Assembly (NCBI GenBank): GCA_028023455.1
Contig: JAQFVV010001058.1
Location: 57,176 to 121,175 of the forward strand
Direction: 5' to 3'
From: Epiperipatus broadwayi
Taxonomy: Eukaryota; Onychophora; Udeonychophora; Euonychophora; Peripatidae
DNA length: 64,000 nt
Shown here: positions 23,064 to 35,820 of the stretch, in pieces
How the letters are laid out: the number at the start of each line of letters is the position of its first letter
Position numbering within the stretch: the stretch's first letter is position 1
Position numbers and translations under genes: made by a program
The notes under the pieces: model-generated
The model's input: only the letters and a program-made list of their open reading frames with translations
The model's database searches: none
Told to the model about the DNA's origin: nothing

Positions 23064-24724
23064 TAATATTCAAGTACCTAAAAATCTTAACTAGGATCAT
23101 ATAAAAGAGTATTACAATTATTTACCAATAAAATAAATAACTAATTTGGAATATATATGTATTTCACAGATAAGTTTTTCTTTTATAATAACACATCAAA
23201 CTTATCTACTTTTACAAAATAATATATGGGAAGCTTCTGAACAAGCTAACTTAAGATCACAAGTAATGGTGTATTTAATAAATTGGCAAAAGGAAAATAA
23301 ATATATTGCTGCATGTATTCATGTATATTCTCATTTATCATATAACAAGAGAATTGTATCATCTTTTACAAAAAAAACTAGCCATCCAAAAGAAAAGAAT
23401 TCACATCTGTCAGATAAAACAAACATGTAATAAGAGGAATTCACTATCTCTTACACAAATAATGAAATATATATTACTGCATATTACACTATTCAAATTA
23501 TTAGAGTAACAAATTAAGTTTTCCAATGCTTTATTTTTATTACTTGTATTCCTAATGACTCACATCAACAACAGTTTCTTTGGGAGATCTAAGAAAAGAA
23601 AAAATGCATAGCAACAATTCATAATAAAATTATTATTAATAGAAATAATGTCTTTATTTTTTTTTTATCTAAAGTTCTAAATTTGAGATTTATTTTAAAA
23701 TCCCTTCTTTTTAATTTATTCTGATTTTCTAGAAGGTTTCTCCAGTCATACTAGTGGGAAAGCAAAGATTGGCAAAGGAAAGTTAATTCTTGTTAAATTT
23801 TAAATGTTCTAGATAACAGAAGCCTATTGTTCTTAAATCTTGTTTAGATGATTACAGGTAGTTATAAAAATCTAAGAATTCTTGGAAATGTTGATAAACT
23901 ATTAATTGGTCCATATTGTGACATAATAGGTTCAAACTCAGTCACAACAAGCACAAAATTTAATGGTCAGCATGCATATACATGACTATTGAATTTTAGA
24001 GGTCTTAAATTTAAGTTAGTTTTTCTCTTTATTACTGCACGGTGATAGTTGTTAAAGGTATATATATATATCACAGAAAGGGTGTGTGTGTGTCATGCTG
24101 TTGTTTTGAAAAATTCATGTATGTGCAGGTTATAGATAAGTTTAACTGTTGGGAAAGGAACGATGAGGTTTTCTTCTATTTTTTTGTTTTGCGAGAACCA
24201 TAGAAATTTCCACAAATAAGTGAATTTGAAAGGTATTAAAAGCTTTCACCTGTCTTGATAAGAATCCAGTTGAGCATAAAACAAGAACAGGAAATAGAAA
24301 AACAGTGAACTTTTTAGAAAGAATGAAGGGGAGTATAAAAGAAAAGGACCCAGAATGCTAGGGGTCTTGTCCCTGCAGAGAGTGAAGTAAAAGTATAGAG
24401 ATATAATTAATGCAGCAAAGATTAATATATTAATTTCACATCAAATCATGGCTAAAATGGAAATGTGGGGTGAACATCTAATGTATCAGACTCAAACCCT
24501 GGCCCCAGCTAATTGTATGTTGCTACAATTGTTAAAGAAAGAATATGCCTCATTGGATTAAAAGCTACCACCATTATCAAAGCTGTAAATCATCAAATTT
24601 TAGGAAAGCGAGATTGGTAAAATAAAGAAGAAACCTCACATACTGTCATATATTTACCTGGATTCATATTAAAATATAAATGTGTTTTCATTCTATGAGC
24701 TCCCTGGGGAAAAACAGATAATAT
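23064..24724. other. AT-rich non-coding stretch
   Basis: Short open frames at 22,900-23,509 have no family resemblance. A (TA)n and (GT)n tract lies near 24,060-24,095. No gene is supported. Confidence 0.45.
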
Positions 24725-26014
24725 AAACTTATATTTAACTACTTATTTGTGTATATATAAAATCTAATGATGCAATCTTGCTAATTTAATTGTTGCAGGG
24801 TCTTTCTGCTTTCTTAGTGTCATCAGATGGTGGTGGAGTGTAATAACCCTTGGTGTGCTTAATGTCTACATCAGCAAGGAATGATTTGGTGATAGAATTG
24901 GAAAGGCAATGGCTACAAAATCAAAAGCCCAAGAGTTTGATTTTGTCATGGGAATTGTTAGATGGTTGGAATTTTTAATATCATTCAATATGTGTGAATA
25001 AAAAAAAAGACACTATATGCTATGAACACTGAAGCCACTCTTGAAAATTTAACCTGCTATTGTTTTTAAAGAAGTCCAAGATTTCATTTAATTTTAATGC
25101 TTTTAAATATTTCATATTTTGTATTTTTTTTTTAGTGTGTACTGAGAGTTGAGTTACAATTTTTCTCACCCTTTTACCTATTTGTAGAAATTTTTTTTTT
25201 AAAAGAACCCATTTGTTTAAATTTATATAGGGAGAGAGAGATACAAATACACAACTCAAGGTATATATAAATAAATTTTATATGTTTGTAAATAAAATAT
25301 TAGCATAATTGGATGCATTAGATTGGACAATACACTTAATTAGACATTTAATATATAAAATTAAATATTAATTAGATTTACTAATAAGTAATTATAAAGG
25401 AGTACATTTTCCTATTTGTATGATTAATAGTCTTATGAATGAATTCTATCTATAAAACATAAATTAGCAATCCAAATGCATAACTTTAATATACATTCAG
25501 AGGACATAATCAAAATAAACAATGAACATCTAATAATATAGTTTGATCTTCAAAATAATAGATACTTTATTCTACATTATGCATCGTAATTTTATAACTT
25601 TCATTTTGTTTGATATTTTAATATTTAAATCACAGTTAGTCATATTATAGTAAAGACAAATCAATACTTTAATATATTCATGTATATATTTTATTAATTT
25701 ATTCATGTTATAAATTTAATTCAGATTTTGTTAATAAATATTTGTTGTTGAAGTTAAAATCTTTGTTCTCTGGTCTCTAGATTATCAAACATCACAGATT
25801 TTTAATATATTCATTAGTAAAAGCCATTAGGGACCTATATAGGGGTCACAGTATTGCCATCCTGTTTAAATCCATCCTTGAGTAGAGTTAAAGACAAATG
25901 TCTACACTGAGTTTGAACTCTGAGACATGATAGGACCTGTAGTTGTGAAGATTCTGGATATACAATTTTAAAGTATTCAGTCCATTACATATTTGGGCAA
26001 GAACAGTAGGTAGA
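24725..26014 (+). repeat. 5' LTR of the old Gypsy element
   Basis: Matches 30,621-31,937 from AACTTATATTTAACTACTTA to GGGCAAGAACAGTAGGTA. The true LTR may extend to about 26,114, where GTTACA is followed five bases later by TGGCACCATCATCAGTG, a possible primer binding site. The corresponding last ~100 bp would then be missing from the 3' copy. Confidence 0.75.
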
Positions 26015-26828
26015 GTCACTACATTACGTTATTTGGTCTGTTATATATTTTGTAATGCAATGTTTTGGACATGAATATTTAAGTTCACCATAGGTACAGA
26101 CTACATACTGTTACATTTTTGGCACCATCATCAGTGAAGCCTGTATAATAGGTGCACCAGCAAATATAGACTTAATGTAAGTTGATTATCATGTGGCATT
26201 CATAATAGCCAACTATTGAATTCATTCTAGTTTAAGTCTGTTACATTTTTGGCATGCAACATTGTAAGCTCGAGTACTTAGGTTCACCGCATGTGAATAG
26301 TTATGTCTATTAAATTTTGATACACAATGTGTTGAGCTTTAAAGAGTTAAGTCTGTCATATTTTACCATATATTTTTAGTGTGACATAAATTGAATTTAT
26401 GAGAAATTGTCTATAATTTCAGTATAACCTGATACATCATATTTTAGTTAGTTACTTAATAGACTATATATTATATAACCCTATGGATTAAATGGTGTGG
26501 CAACTTAATGGTATAATTAACATAGTCAATCAACAATAAGTTCAAATAACTCCAAGTGAAAGTATGAATTGATAAATAGAAACCAAAACTAAATAGATGA
26601 TCAAGAATCTAATAAGAATAGGCAAGTGAGGCAGATAAAGGGCAAAATATATAAAACTGGCATTAATACTAATGAGGTAGAAAATATTTTAGGTAACCAA
26701 AATATTCACACAAGATGACACAAGTTGGTAGGAGATCCTATGTCATATTATAGAGTATTATATAGAAAAAAAGTAACTTTGCATTTATAGAGTAAATATT
26801 TTAAAGGAAAAATATTAGTTTATTTTGT
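26015..26828 (+). other. Leader region of the old Gypsy element
   Basis: Between LTR homology and gag start. It holds a candidate primer binding site (about 26,119) and two diverged blocks that share CTGTTACATTTTTGGCA (about 26,107 and 26,229). No coding. Confidence 0.4.
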
Positions 26829-28070
26829 ATGTTACTTAGAAGTGGGAGATATTTAGCAAATATAAATAAAGAATTAAATGTAAAGCCACAGCATGTTCGT
26901 GGCAATAAAGGTGAGGATAATCGTGATGTGGGACAAGTAAAGTCAGTAGACATACATGTGTCAAGGGGGTCAATGGTTGGAGCTGAGCATTCTTTGTCAA
27001 TGCAAGAGGAAAGGCGAATGATATCTCAAAGTCAAGGAGACTCAAATGAACCATCTGCTCAATCACCTAGAATTGAACTTACACAGGCTACAGAAGGAGC
27101 CATGACGCAGATGTTCCAAACATTATTGGATCAGATGGACAGCATGAAACAGATATAAGCAACATGAGTGGCCAGATGGATAGCATGAGTTGTCAGATAA
27201 CTAGCATGAGTGGCTGGATGGATCGTATGAGTAGTCAGATATATACAGTCAAGGCTGATATAAGTAACATGAGTGGTCATATAGGTAGCATGCATGTTCA
27301 GATGGATGACATGGTAACCAAGACTGATATTGACAAAATACAAACTGAACTGAAAGAAAATATATGTGGTTTAAGAGAAGATCTAAAGAAAGATATTAAC
27401 AAATTAGATGAGAAGGTTGAGAAGAGAATCAGTGACATTGAACTGAAGTTGTCCACAGAAATGGAGTGGTTATGTTTGGAGATGAATAAAATGCATAACA
27501 ATAATGTGGAATTGAAGCAATATGTAGAAGAGATGAGAATAGAGATAGACGTAAGGAACACACAGTGTCAACAATGATTCACTTGGTTTATAAAAAGTTT
27601 TACCACTCAAATTGAGAATAAAATTAAGGACATTCATCAAGCCCAGGAATCCACTAAGATAGAGGATATAAAGGCTACATTGGCAACCAAAACTGATATT
27701 GATGATTTGGAGATGAAAATAAATAGTAATTTGGAAACAAAGATGGAGTGTATAAAGGAGAATATAGACAGTATAGAAGCTAAAATGGATGAGATTAATG
27801 GTAGGATGGATAGTATGAGCAATGATATTAATGATATAAAGGATTTACCTGGTTTCATTTTTGAATCCAATTGAAGTATTAAGCATTCTTTTCCTGCAAA
27901 ATCTTCTCTTGAACCTGAATCTTCTGTTAGTCAGACTCATCAAGTACCTGAAGACAGAATACAAAATCATTCCATCAATTTTAAGTTGGGAGAAGCCATC
28001 CCAAAAACATGTTGGAGTGATGCTAGTTCAACCCTGCCCATGAAGAGTACAGGAATGAGTAAAGTAGACA
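26829..28070 (+). pseudogene. Gag-like coiled-coil protein (decayed)
   Basis: The ATG at 26,829 begins MLLRSGRYL, a start seen in some Gypsy gags. After ~109 codons a TAA at 27,156 is followed by an in-phase-shifted long frame (27,164-27,577), then 27,680-27,874 and fragments up to about 28,070. The protein is rich in heptad patterns. The SGQMDSM, SGWMDRM and SGHIGSM type repeats and the K/E-rich KTDIDKIQTELKENI stretch predict a long coiled coil, repeated again around TKTDIDDLEMKI. No zinc knuckle seen. I infer gag from position and the LRSGR start. The coiled-coil array is unusual for gag and may reflect local repeat expansion. Confidence 0.55.
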
Positions 28071-28649
28071 ACTGAGCAATGCAAATTAGTGTGAGCATCC
28101 AATGTTCAGAACTTAAAGTTTGCTCTAAATACAAGGTCCATTAACATAGTAGCGGATTCCAAGAAAGGTTACTATATGCTCAAAGGATTTTCATAAAAGA
28201 AAATTGTCCCATTAGTAAAGCCGACTTTGGAGGGACAAATGAAGTCGACAGACTTGTTCATCTTAAATGTATATTTTGGCACAAGAAGCCTCTTCATAAT
28301 CAGGAAGATGACCAAGTCATAGAAAGTTTCCAGATGATACTAGAGACAACCATACTCCCTGCAAAGAAACAAAGGTTCCAAGTTCCACAAGCTTTGCAAC
28401 ATTTATGAAGGTCCCTTCACATTTACTAAATATATGAATGAAAGTCCTTAAAGAAAGAAAGGCACAAATTAAAAGGCAGACTTCATGATTTTGACCCTGG
28501 AACCTAAAAATGGACTTTCTTAATAATTGAATCCTATACATAATGTTACGGGAGTATAAAAAGGAAAAAGGCATTACATTAAAATTTTTTTTTGTCCATT
28601 AGAGCTTATATAATTTATGGCTACCTAGCCAAACATAGATAACAGGGGG
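28071..28649 (+). other. Deletion-scarred internal region of the old Gypsy element
   Basis: No continuous frame. Here the coding jumps from gag-like sequence to the integrase C-terminus, so roughly the protease, RT, RNase H and integrase core are absent. Confidence 0.5.
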
Positions 28650-28652
28650 TGG

Positions 28653-29057
28653 GTGAAGCAGACAGAATGGATAGTGAATTACATTAATTGGGGTGCAAAT
28701 GAATCTACAAGATTCGCACCCATCCAACTACATTTTAACCAACCTATTCCTTCATTATTTGTAAAATACCAGCCTCCAATTGAATGTTATCATTATGACA
28801 TAGAAACTAAAATTCAAATGACTCACCAATGGTTAATTAATAAAGCTAATATTAGGAATAAGATTAAGAGGAAAAGTAGACATCACTTTAAGATTGGGGA
28901 CAAGGTTTTTGTGAGAACACATCACCCAAGTAAACCAATAAATAATGTGTATCATAAATTTTGTCAACAATATGCTGGACCATACACTATTGTGAAACAA
29001 TCTGGCCCAAATACATTTTTGTTAAATATTGAGGGAGAAATAAAAGAGAAGTTATAA
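28653..29057 (+). pseudogene. Gypsy integrase C-terminal fragment
   Basis: An open frame of 134 codons resembles the C-terminal part of the intact pol at 60,005-62,395. NYINWGANEST corresponds to NYINWAVNEST, HHFKIGDKVFVRTHHPS to YHFKVGDLVMVKTPHVS, and KFCQQYAGPYTIVK to KFCSLYDGPYPIVK. The catalytic DDE core is absent upstream. The two Gypsy elements of the window are thus relatives of the same lineage, but not copies of each other. Confidence 0.85.
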
Positions 29058-30239
29058 TGTGCAGATATTGAAGCCATACATTGGTTATCAAGAACTGCTA
29101 AATGCAGAAGCTTAGTTATCAATAAATGAATGAATATGACTAAAGTAGATGTAAGTGGAGTTTATAAAAAATATTTGTATATGCAAGTATATTATAATAA
29201 AAGAAAGATAGCATTGTACATGAGTAAATGGCTAGAGTAGGTAGATGAGGATACACTCAAATTAATGTGGAAACATTCATTGAGGTATCTTAGAAATTGC
29301 TGAGATGTGGGAGTTGAACCATACAATGTGGTGGGTATCCCATATTTTGTTCAGTCCTTATAGAAATCCAATAAGATTCCAAGGAGCAGGATATAGTCTG
29401 ATGAACCCAAATATGTGCCTTCTGGAACAGAGACACTTAACCAGTAGAAGTCAGGTTATTCAACTATCATATAGTCAGTAATTCTGTTAAAGATAGTAGG
29501 AACAATGTTAATGATAATAGCAGTTCAATTTTAAGATGAAAGAATAGGGACAGGAATCTAACAAAAATGAGTCATAAAAATAAATGGATATTAATGAGTA
29601 AATTAAAATAAATAATCAAGCATTAGAACTTTCTCTTATTTAAAAAAAAATAACAACAATAAAATGATCAAACATGATAACCATCCAAATCTTTGTTCAT
29701 GTGCTAAAATTTTGACAATAGTCTAAATTTTAACCTTCTAAGGGTGGGGAAAATGTAAGGTGATGCCCAATCCTTATAAAAAAAAGTGGTGTTTTAAAAT
29801 GACAAACTAAAAGCATAAGGATTAGATAGGCAGCCAGCATTTTAAACACAAAATAATTATTAGGATAACTTGAGGCATATATATACAAACATAACCATAC
29901 ATTCATAAAGGAATGAACTAATTTATTTTTTATTACATGTAGAATAAAGTATCTACATACACACATTTATACATAAATGTTTAAGATTTTCAATCATGAC
30001 GTGACAAAAAAAATAAAGAAAATATCTGACATTAAATTTTATTAACCAAGTTTCTTTTGTTTAAAGTAATAAAAAAAAGAGTAAACATTTGCTGATTTTG
30101 GGATATGAGAAAAAAACTAAGCAACAGTAGTTTTTAGTTTGTTGGTTGGCTTTTTTGAAAATGGAATACCATTAAAGTAAAGCTTTAGAATAAGAATTTA
30201 TTATTATTATTGTTGTTGTTATTATCATCATCATCATCA

Positions 30240-30281
<42 letters not shown>

Positions 30282-30620
30282 TTTCTTTTAAAAGAAAACT
30301 GTTAACATCTTGCATTGCATTTATTTGGTAAAGTGCAAAACATTTTTTTAAAAAAGAGACATTATTTAAGTTTTGAACTTTCATTCATTGGAATAAATTC
30401 TGAGAGATTTATATTTGCATATCAACCACAAAAATAAAATTATTATAAAATGTTTTTTTTAAAAAAACAAATAAACAAACTAATAATGAAATAGAATTTT
30501 AATATACTAATTTGTATTTCTTTTGAAGCAAAATCTATTATCACACGTCTTATATATATATATAAAAACTGCATGTAAACAGCATTTCAACTTGTATTAT
30601 AATGCAAGCTTTGGAAAAAA
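29058..30620. other. 3' internal and spacer sequence of the old Gypsy element
   Basis: No gene seen. A trinucleotide microsatellite (ATT, GTT, ATC units) lies at about 30,197-30,280; it makes the spurious poly-I/M frame on the minus strand. No clear polypurine tract at the 3' LTR border. Confidence 0.5.
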
Positions 30621-31937
30621 CTTATATTTAACTACTTATTTGTGTATATATAAAATCTAATGATGCAATCTTGCTAATTTAATTGTCACAGGGTCTTTCT
30701 GCTTTCTTAGTGTCATCAGATGGTGATGAAGTATAATAACCATTGGTATGCTTAATGTCTACATCAGTGTGAAATGATTTGGAGATAGAATTGGAAAGGC
30801 AATGGCTACAAAATCAAAAGCCCCAAGAGTTTGATTTTGTTGTGGGAATTGTTAAATGGTTGAAATTTTTAATATCATTCAATATTCATGAATAAAAGAA
30901 AGACACTATATGCTACGAAGACTGAAGCCACTCTTGAAAATTTAACCTGCTATTGTTTTTAAAGAAGTCCAAGATTTCATTTAATTTTAATGCTTTTAAA
31001 TATTTTATATTTTGTATTTTTTTTAGTGTGTACTGAGCGTTGAGTTACAATTTTTCTCAATCTTTTACCCATTTGGAGAAAACTTTTTTTTTTAAAGAAC
31101 CCATTTGTTTAAATTTATATAGGGGGAGAGAGATACAAATACACAACTCAAGATATATATAAATAAATTTTATATGTTTGTAAATAAAATATTAGCATAA
31201 TTGGATGCATTAGATTGGACAATGACTTAAAAGACAAAAGGTAAGATTTTAAACATACACTTAATTAGATATTTAATATATAAAATTAAATATTAATTAG
31301 ATTTACTAATAAGTAATTATAAAGGAGTACATTTTCCTATTTGTATGATTAATAGTCTTATGAATGAATTCTATCTATAAAACATAAATTAGCAATCCAA
31401 AGGCATAACTTTAATATACATTCAGAGGATGTAATCAAAGTAAACAATGAACATCTAATAATATAGTTTGATCTTCAAAATAATAGATACTTTATTCTAC
31501 ATTATGCATTGTAATTTTATAACTTTCATTTTGTTTGATATTTAAATATTTAAATCACAGTTAGTCATATTATAGTAAAGACAAATCAATACTTTAATAT
31601 ATTCATGTATATATTTTATTAATTTATTCATGTTATAAATTTAATTCAGATTTTGTTAATAAATATTTGTTGTTGAAGTTAAAATCTTTGTTCTCTGGTC
31701 TCTAGATTATCAAACATCACAGATTTTTAATATATTCATTAGTAAAAGCCATTAGGGACCTATATAGAGGTCACATTATTGCCATCCTGTTTAAATCCAT
31801 CCTTGAGTAGAGTTAAAGGCAAATGTCTACACTGAGTCTGAACTTCGAGATATGATAGGACGTGTAAGTTGTGAAGACTCTGGATATACCATTTTAAAGT
31901 ATTCGATCCATTACATATTTGGGCAAGAACAGTAGGT
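30621..31937 (+). repeat. 3' LTR of the old Gypsy element
   Basis: Collinear with 24,725-26,014, with a 32-bp insertion after TTGGACAATG (about 31,215-31,250). It ends where a TA repeat and TATATTGTACCA begin; similar TATATTGTACCA words are at 11,985. Confidence 0.75.
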
Positions 31938-33640
31938 ATATATATATTGTACCAAGTATAATGATCCGAAAGAAAGTGAAGATCGAATCTTACCGTAATC
32001 TGCACTACAAGGGCGCCATCTACACATTTGAACCTAGAAAAATTTATAAAGTAGGCAGATATGCTGTTAAGATCCCCCTTTATTTTATATTTAGACCGTT
32101 AGCCCATTGTCACTAGCTCAGTGGAGACGCAGAGATAATAATCTATATCTTTAATTTATATCTTAAATATAAAAAAATAAAAGCCACTGCCAGTAATTAA
32201 TACACAAACAATATTTATTTACACACATATATAATCATTTTAAATTTGAGGAATAACATTTATTATTTAGATTTTAATATTAATTTTTAATTTAAATTAT
32301 TATTTTAAGATTGTTGAGTATGAATGAATTTAATATTTTTATTAAGATCATCGAGTATGAATAGACTACATAGATTTGCATTTGAAAAGAAAATATTCTA
32401 TCCCTTATTTAACCTTAGGCCAAAAGTTCACAGTCAAACCGGCGTCAATCCATCTGATACATTAATGTATTCAATGTAGCATGAAAATACAACAGCACTA
32501 AATATACTATACTGTCAGGAATGTACATCTGAACAGTATAGTTAGAGAAGACATTGACTCTTGTCCAATACAGGAATATTATATCTGTATGGCAAGAAGA
32601 ACAATAAAATAAAAACTCAATAGGATGGGACTGCGGTCCTTTTTGCCGACTTACAATCCTACCCATAGGCAAAATGGTTTGTGCGGCATATACAGCGATT
32701 CTGCATGTAGCGAACCTCATACCACATCTACTAATTACACCAATATATCCAATCCATTGACCCAATTTAACTACGAAACAAATAACCTAAGATTACCCTC
32801 CCCTAATTAATTAATCTAACTTTACAAATCTATATAGCCATTCATGCCCAACTTAAATTTAACATTTATTTAAATTCGTACAGATGAATTTTATAAAATT
32901 TGTTTTATAATGTTGAGTATAGATTGGCTGCATTCCACAGTCAAAAACATTTTAAAATAAACATAACCGATCAAAATACAAAGTCGTCGATAATGTCAAT
33001 TGCAGAGGGAATACAAGAAACCCAATGGCATTCATCATAAGATGCCGCATTGACTTCGATGACATATATTCTAATTGAACATGAAAAACACAACATAATT
33101 AATCGCTAATGAATCCATGCAATGTCCATACCCAACTTAAATTTATGCATTTATAATAATTTATACAAATAAATATTAATAGAAATAAAAAAAAAATGGA
33201 AATGATTTTTTTTTTTTAGCAAACTCAAATATATATAATTTAAACATTAATTATCAATTTGAAAATCAAATAAGAGTTCATTTTAAAATTAGGATTAGCT
33301 GAATCTTTAAAAAAAATTGACGAAAGTTCTTAATTACTTTTTTTTTGTTAATTTGTAAGTTCATAGTGGTAGAAGAGTCCAGGTTCCTGTTTTTAATTCC
33401 CACAGCATCTCCATTGAAAGACCGATCTGATGTTCTGGAGGTGACCGGAATTACAGTCATTTTTTTTTTTTTTAAAAAGAGTGTGATATGTGCGTCCTAT
33501 CACACGTCTCAAACATAAAAAAAGCTGAAACTGTCTGGAACTCAATATTTCTCTTTTTGTAGTCTCCACACAGATTCAACCAACAAAACGTCACTAATCC
33601 ATCATTTTCATTAGGGTCCGGGCTGAGGCTTGGTGCTTCA
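31938..33640. other. AT-rich non-coding stretch
   Basis: Short frames at 32,445-32,810 and 33,278-33,460 are not recognised. No repeat relation to the rest of the window is visible. Confidence 0.4.
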
Positions 33641-33735
33641 ATTGGTCAAGCTAATTCTTTTTATTCTCTTATCTATCTTATCCTCTGACTTTTTAATTAC
33701 AGTATATAAGAGTCCCGAGGACTAGTTTGTTTTTC
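33641..33735 (+). promoter_or_regulatory. Possible Pol II core promoter
   Basis: An inverted CCAAT box (ATTGG, 33,641-33,645) lies about 58 bp upstream of TATATAAG (33,703-33,710), followed by a slightly GC-richer AGTCCCGAGGAC. The spacing is normal for a CCAAT/TATA promoter. No downstream gene was recognised, and TATA-like words are frequent in this DNA, so this is weak. Confidence 0.25.
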
Positions 33736-34871
33736 AATTACTTTATAAAACAATCATTTCCATTTACAAAAATATTTTATCTTTAAATCTTGTACTTTTT
33801 TATAACAAAGTACGTTCAAATACTTTTATTTATTAAAAAAAATATTTTTAAAGTTTTACATCTGTGTGAATATATATACGTTTAACAACTCTTTAATTTT
33901 TTTTTAGCTTTTAGATTTTTAATAAATATATTTTTATTTGCGAACTTAGTTTTTATTTTAAATTAATGTAACGGCATATTTATATATTGTTACACAAGGT
34001 ACATTGTTATCGAATTAATGTTTTATAAATCTCGTTTTTTTTTAAAAATAAAAGTTGAAAGAATAAAAATTAAAAACTAAATAGTAGGGTAGGGGGGTTT
34101 ATTATTAAAAAAAATAAACAATGAATGCTTTAAAAGAGCGTATGAAATAAAAATGATTTAATACTATTTTGATTAATTTGTAATAAAAAATAATAAAAAA
34201 AATTCGTTTTGTTTTGTAATCAAACAATTAAATGTGTGCATGCGTGTGTGAAAGTTTTAAAGAAAAAAAGTAGAAGCCCAATCAGAGTGAAGCAAAGGAC
34301 AGTAATTTCACGAGACAACAAACGCTGGAGATAACAAAAATTTTCCATTGTTAAGATGTTTTAAAATTTTCAACATTCCATGTACTTCTGATATCTTAAA
34401 AACATTTAAAAATATTTTTTAAAGTTACAGATATAACAATTATATAAATTTGTTATGTCTACCGAAATGATGCACTGTTAAATTTACCATATTGTACAAT
34501 CAGCTGGAACCTTTACTGCGATAATATTCAGTAGTTAGTTCGGAGGAAAACCATGTTTGAATAAAGCAAGTAAAATAGCGGAGGGTGTTTGCTGAAAATT
34601 CACGAAGATTATATAATATCACGAGATCCATGGAAGATTTGCTGGAAGTTAATGCTAACTGGTCATAAATAACTTTTAGAGAAACTACATTGTGCTGTGT
34701 GTGTCAATTCGAATTTACAAATCCTAGGTAACTTTTGATTTTAGTATTCTTTCATTCTTGATTTCCTTTTAAAATAAAAAAATAAACTGTGATAAATAAA
34801 ACTTTAAACTTTACAAAATAATATTTGGGAAATACAAACAATATAGGCTTCTGTATTTAATTATATTTAAA
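33736..34871. other. AT-rich non-coding stretch
   Basis: No gene recognised. Several long T and A runs. Confidence 0.4.
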
Positions 34872-35420
34872 GATCACATTTCCTATACTAGCACATTAAT
34901 TGTTGATAAACAGAGCAAAAATCTCCATACAGTATTGCTACCTGTGCTAAACAGAGTAATCAATGGATGCCAGAAGGCTTGTGCATAAAATCCCTATCTA
35001 ATGCCTACTCATCCAATATCCCCAGACTAGTTTCTGGCTTGTGGCCTTCGTCAGTGAGGAGTTTTGGATCTGAGAGCACTGCATCTAGATCTTAGGATGT
35101 AATGCAACCCTCTAGCAATCACCTTTTATCTCTATTTAACTACAAAACTATGAGAATGAAATTGAAAACAAAAAATATTTTCAATCTAAGCTCAATAGCT
35201 TATATAGTCATACAGGTCTGAACTCATACATTTTGGTGTCTTTGGCTCTTTTACAACCATAGCCACCACTATCCTATTAGGCCACAAGCCAGAAACTAGT
35301 CTGGGGATATTGGACGAGTATGCATTAGATAGGGATTTTATGCACAAGCCTTCTAGCATCCATTGATTACTCTGTTTGGCACAGGTGGCAATACTGTATG
35401 GAGAGTTTTGCTCTGTTTGT
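34872..35420. repeat. RepA inverted array (locus 3)
   Basis: A near-complete minus unit (34,872-35,280) faces a partial plus unit (35,281-35,419). The outer ~139 bp on each side are mutually inverted (34,909-35,047 against 35,281-35,419), so locally it looks like a MITE with long inverted ends. The left flank (CACATTTCCTATACTAGCAC) is also RepA sequence, however, as seen at 10,125-10,165. The plus unit starts at TAGGCCACAAGCC, joining two internal points of the unit through a shared TAGGC-like word. Confidence 0.85.
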
Positions 35421-35820
35421 ATTTAAAGATATTGTGTGTACGTATGTGTGAATTTTAAGTTAATATGCTGTGTAGATTTTATTTATTATAAGGTATTAAA
35501 ATATTTATCTAAAATGAAAAAAGTGCATGTGTTTAAGTTATAAAGCAAAACGATTGTTTTAAGGAAAGGAAATATTTAAAATGTCGTTTAAATATTTGTG
35601 TTTATATTTAAATATACATAGTTCTGCTGAATAATATTTTAATAAAATGGGAAGGGAAACATTTAATTATTAATAAAAAACAATTAAGCTAAAATTAAAA
35701 GGATAGGGAAACTATATATTAAAAGTAAGGATTTGTTGTTTAAAGATGTCAACATTTTTCTATTTTCTTTTGGAGTAAATCTTATAATTTTACATACACA
35801 TTATTCACCCCTTTGCATCT
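35421..35820. other. AT-rich spacer
   Basis: Nothing recognised. The rest of the hAT element should lie here if it were complete, but it is absent. Confidence 0.4.

Larger units (their letters stand above)
24725..31937 (+). mobile_element. Old Gypsy LTR retrotransposon, internally deleted
   Basis: Two ~1.3-kb direct repeats (24,725-26,014 and 30,621-31,937) flank a gag-like coiled-coil coding region and a Gypsy integrase tail on the plus strand. This order fits an LTR element whose protease, RT and RNase H region has been lost. LTR differences include many substitutions and a 32-bp indel (near 31,225), so the insertion is older than the one at 56.7 kb. The LTR ends are not sharply defined: homology stops in AT-rich sequence and no TG...CA ends are obvious. 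Confidence 0.75.

Noticed and set aside
30172-30384. Minus-strand protein rich in I and M
   Set aside because: It is translation of an ATT/ATC trinucleotide microsatellite.
34909-35419. Simple MITE with 139-bp inverted ends
   Set aside because: The left flank continues as RepA sequence seen at 10.12 kb, so the apparent ends are internal to a repeated unit.
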